Positions 63,960 through 64,000 of a stretch of DNA of 64,000 nt are shown here, one piece after another. Origin of the DNA: Chitinophaga sp. HK235. GTDB taxonomy: Bacteria; Bacteroidota; Bacteroidia; Chitinophagales; Chitinophagaceae. The position numbers and the translations under genes were made by a program. The stretch covers positions 4,278,001 through 4,342,000 of the forward strand of contig NZ_CP073766.1 in assembly GCF_018255755.1 (NCBI RefSeq), given 5' to 3'. A model generated the notes under the pieces. The model searched no databases. It was not told the origin of the DNA and saw nothing but the letters and a program-made list of their open reading frames with translations. Every line of letters starts with the position of its first letter. The stretch's first letter is position 1.

Positions 63960-64000
63960 AGCATTGGGTTGCAGGCACCTTTAAAAATCATCCTTAAGCA

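Larger units (their letters stand above)
63605..64000 (-). other. Region upstream of susC
   Basis: About 400 bp with no accepted gene. It holds the susC promoter and a terminator (63921-63959) that must serve a minus-strand gene ending at or beyond the window edge; stop codons are present in the last 20 bp but the gene itself is outside. Confidence 0.5.

Overview
The window looks like chromosomal DNA from a Bacteroidota bacterium close to Chitinophaga (family Chitinophagaceae). The grounds are a SusC/SusD pair, FecR and sigma-70-like regulators, DUF5916 and YitT proteins, many exported glycoside hydrolases, and promoters of the Bacteroidota type (TTTG, about 17-20 nt, TAnnTTTG). The genus is an inference from protein style; no rRNA or tRNA is present. 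I saw no phage, transposase or CRISPR array.

Layout. 1-4.3 kb: the 5' part of an amidohydrolase gene, a small exported helical protein, a glycerate kinase and mannonate dehydratase (uronate catabolism). 4.5-7.7 kb: a MarR regulator, an orphan FecR-like anti-sigma factor, and a divergent protein that fuses a sigma-70-like region to a membrane helix and TPRs. 7.7-25 kb: a minus-strand glycan-degradation locus in two blocks. Block one is GH29, an unassigned GH36-like enzyme and GH29. Block two is GH2, GH95, GH29, GH36 and an alginate-lyase-fold lyase. A solitary LuxR-type regulator with a damaged receiver sits between them. All the enzymes carry signal peptides and are mostly exo-acting, suited to trimming a fucosylated, galactosylated and probably uronate-bearing glycan. 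25-26.3 kb: a 1.4-kb gene-free stretch with a cluster of DnaA-box-like 9-mers (candidate oriC) and a possible small RNA. 26.3-31 kb: a TetR gene and a universal stress protein sharing a palindromic operator, then MprF and a VirJ/AcvB-type hydrolase, a probable lysyl-phosphatidylglycerol synthesis and turnover pair.

31-41 kb: a LytTR protein, a small winged-helix protein, a TlpA-like protein without its CXXC, a DUF5916 protein, a GH20 hexosaminidase and an FMN-dependent glutamate-synthase-like oxidoreductase. A palindromic repeat array follows and supplies the last codons of two convergent genes. 41-48.5 kb: an amidohydrolase, the oxidative pentose phosphate genes (gnd, zwf, pgl) and PEP carboxylase. 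48.8-51.4 kb: a TonB-family protein and a PstS-like periplasmic binding protein. The latter has a long leader holding a strong promoter, a GTCTAC-N7-GTAGAC palindrome at the start site and an unlisted 39-codon ORF ending His-Cys-Cys-Cys-Ser-Ser-Ser-Cys. I read this as a cysteine-responsive leader-peptide attenuator and consider it the most interesting item here.

51.5-64 kb: YitT, a NagX-like membrane acyltransferase, an SDR with an altered catalytic motif, the lutABC lactate operon, a lipoprotein, a membrane-anchored unknown, and a SusD/SusC pair with a clear promoter. Starts were moved inward from the longest frame where the longer version needed TTG or lacked a signal peptide. Coordinates of hairpins and promoters were read by eye.
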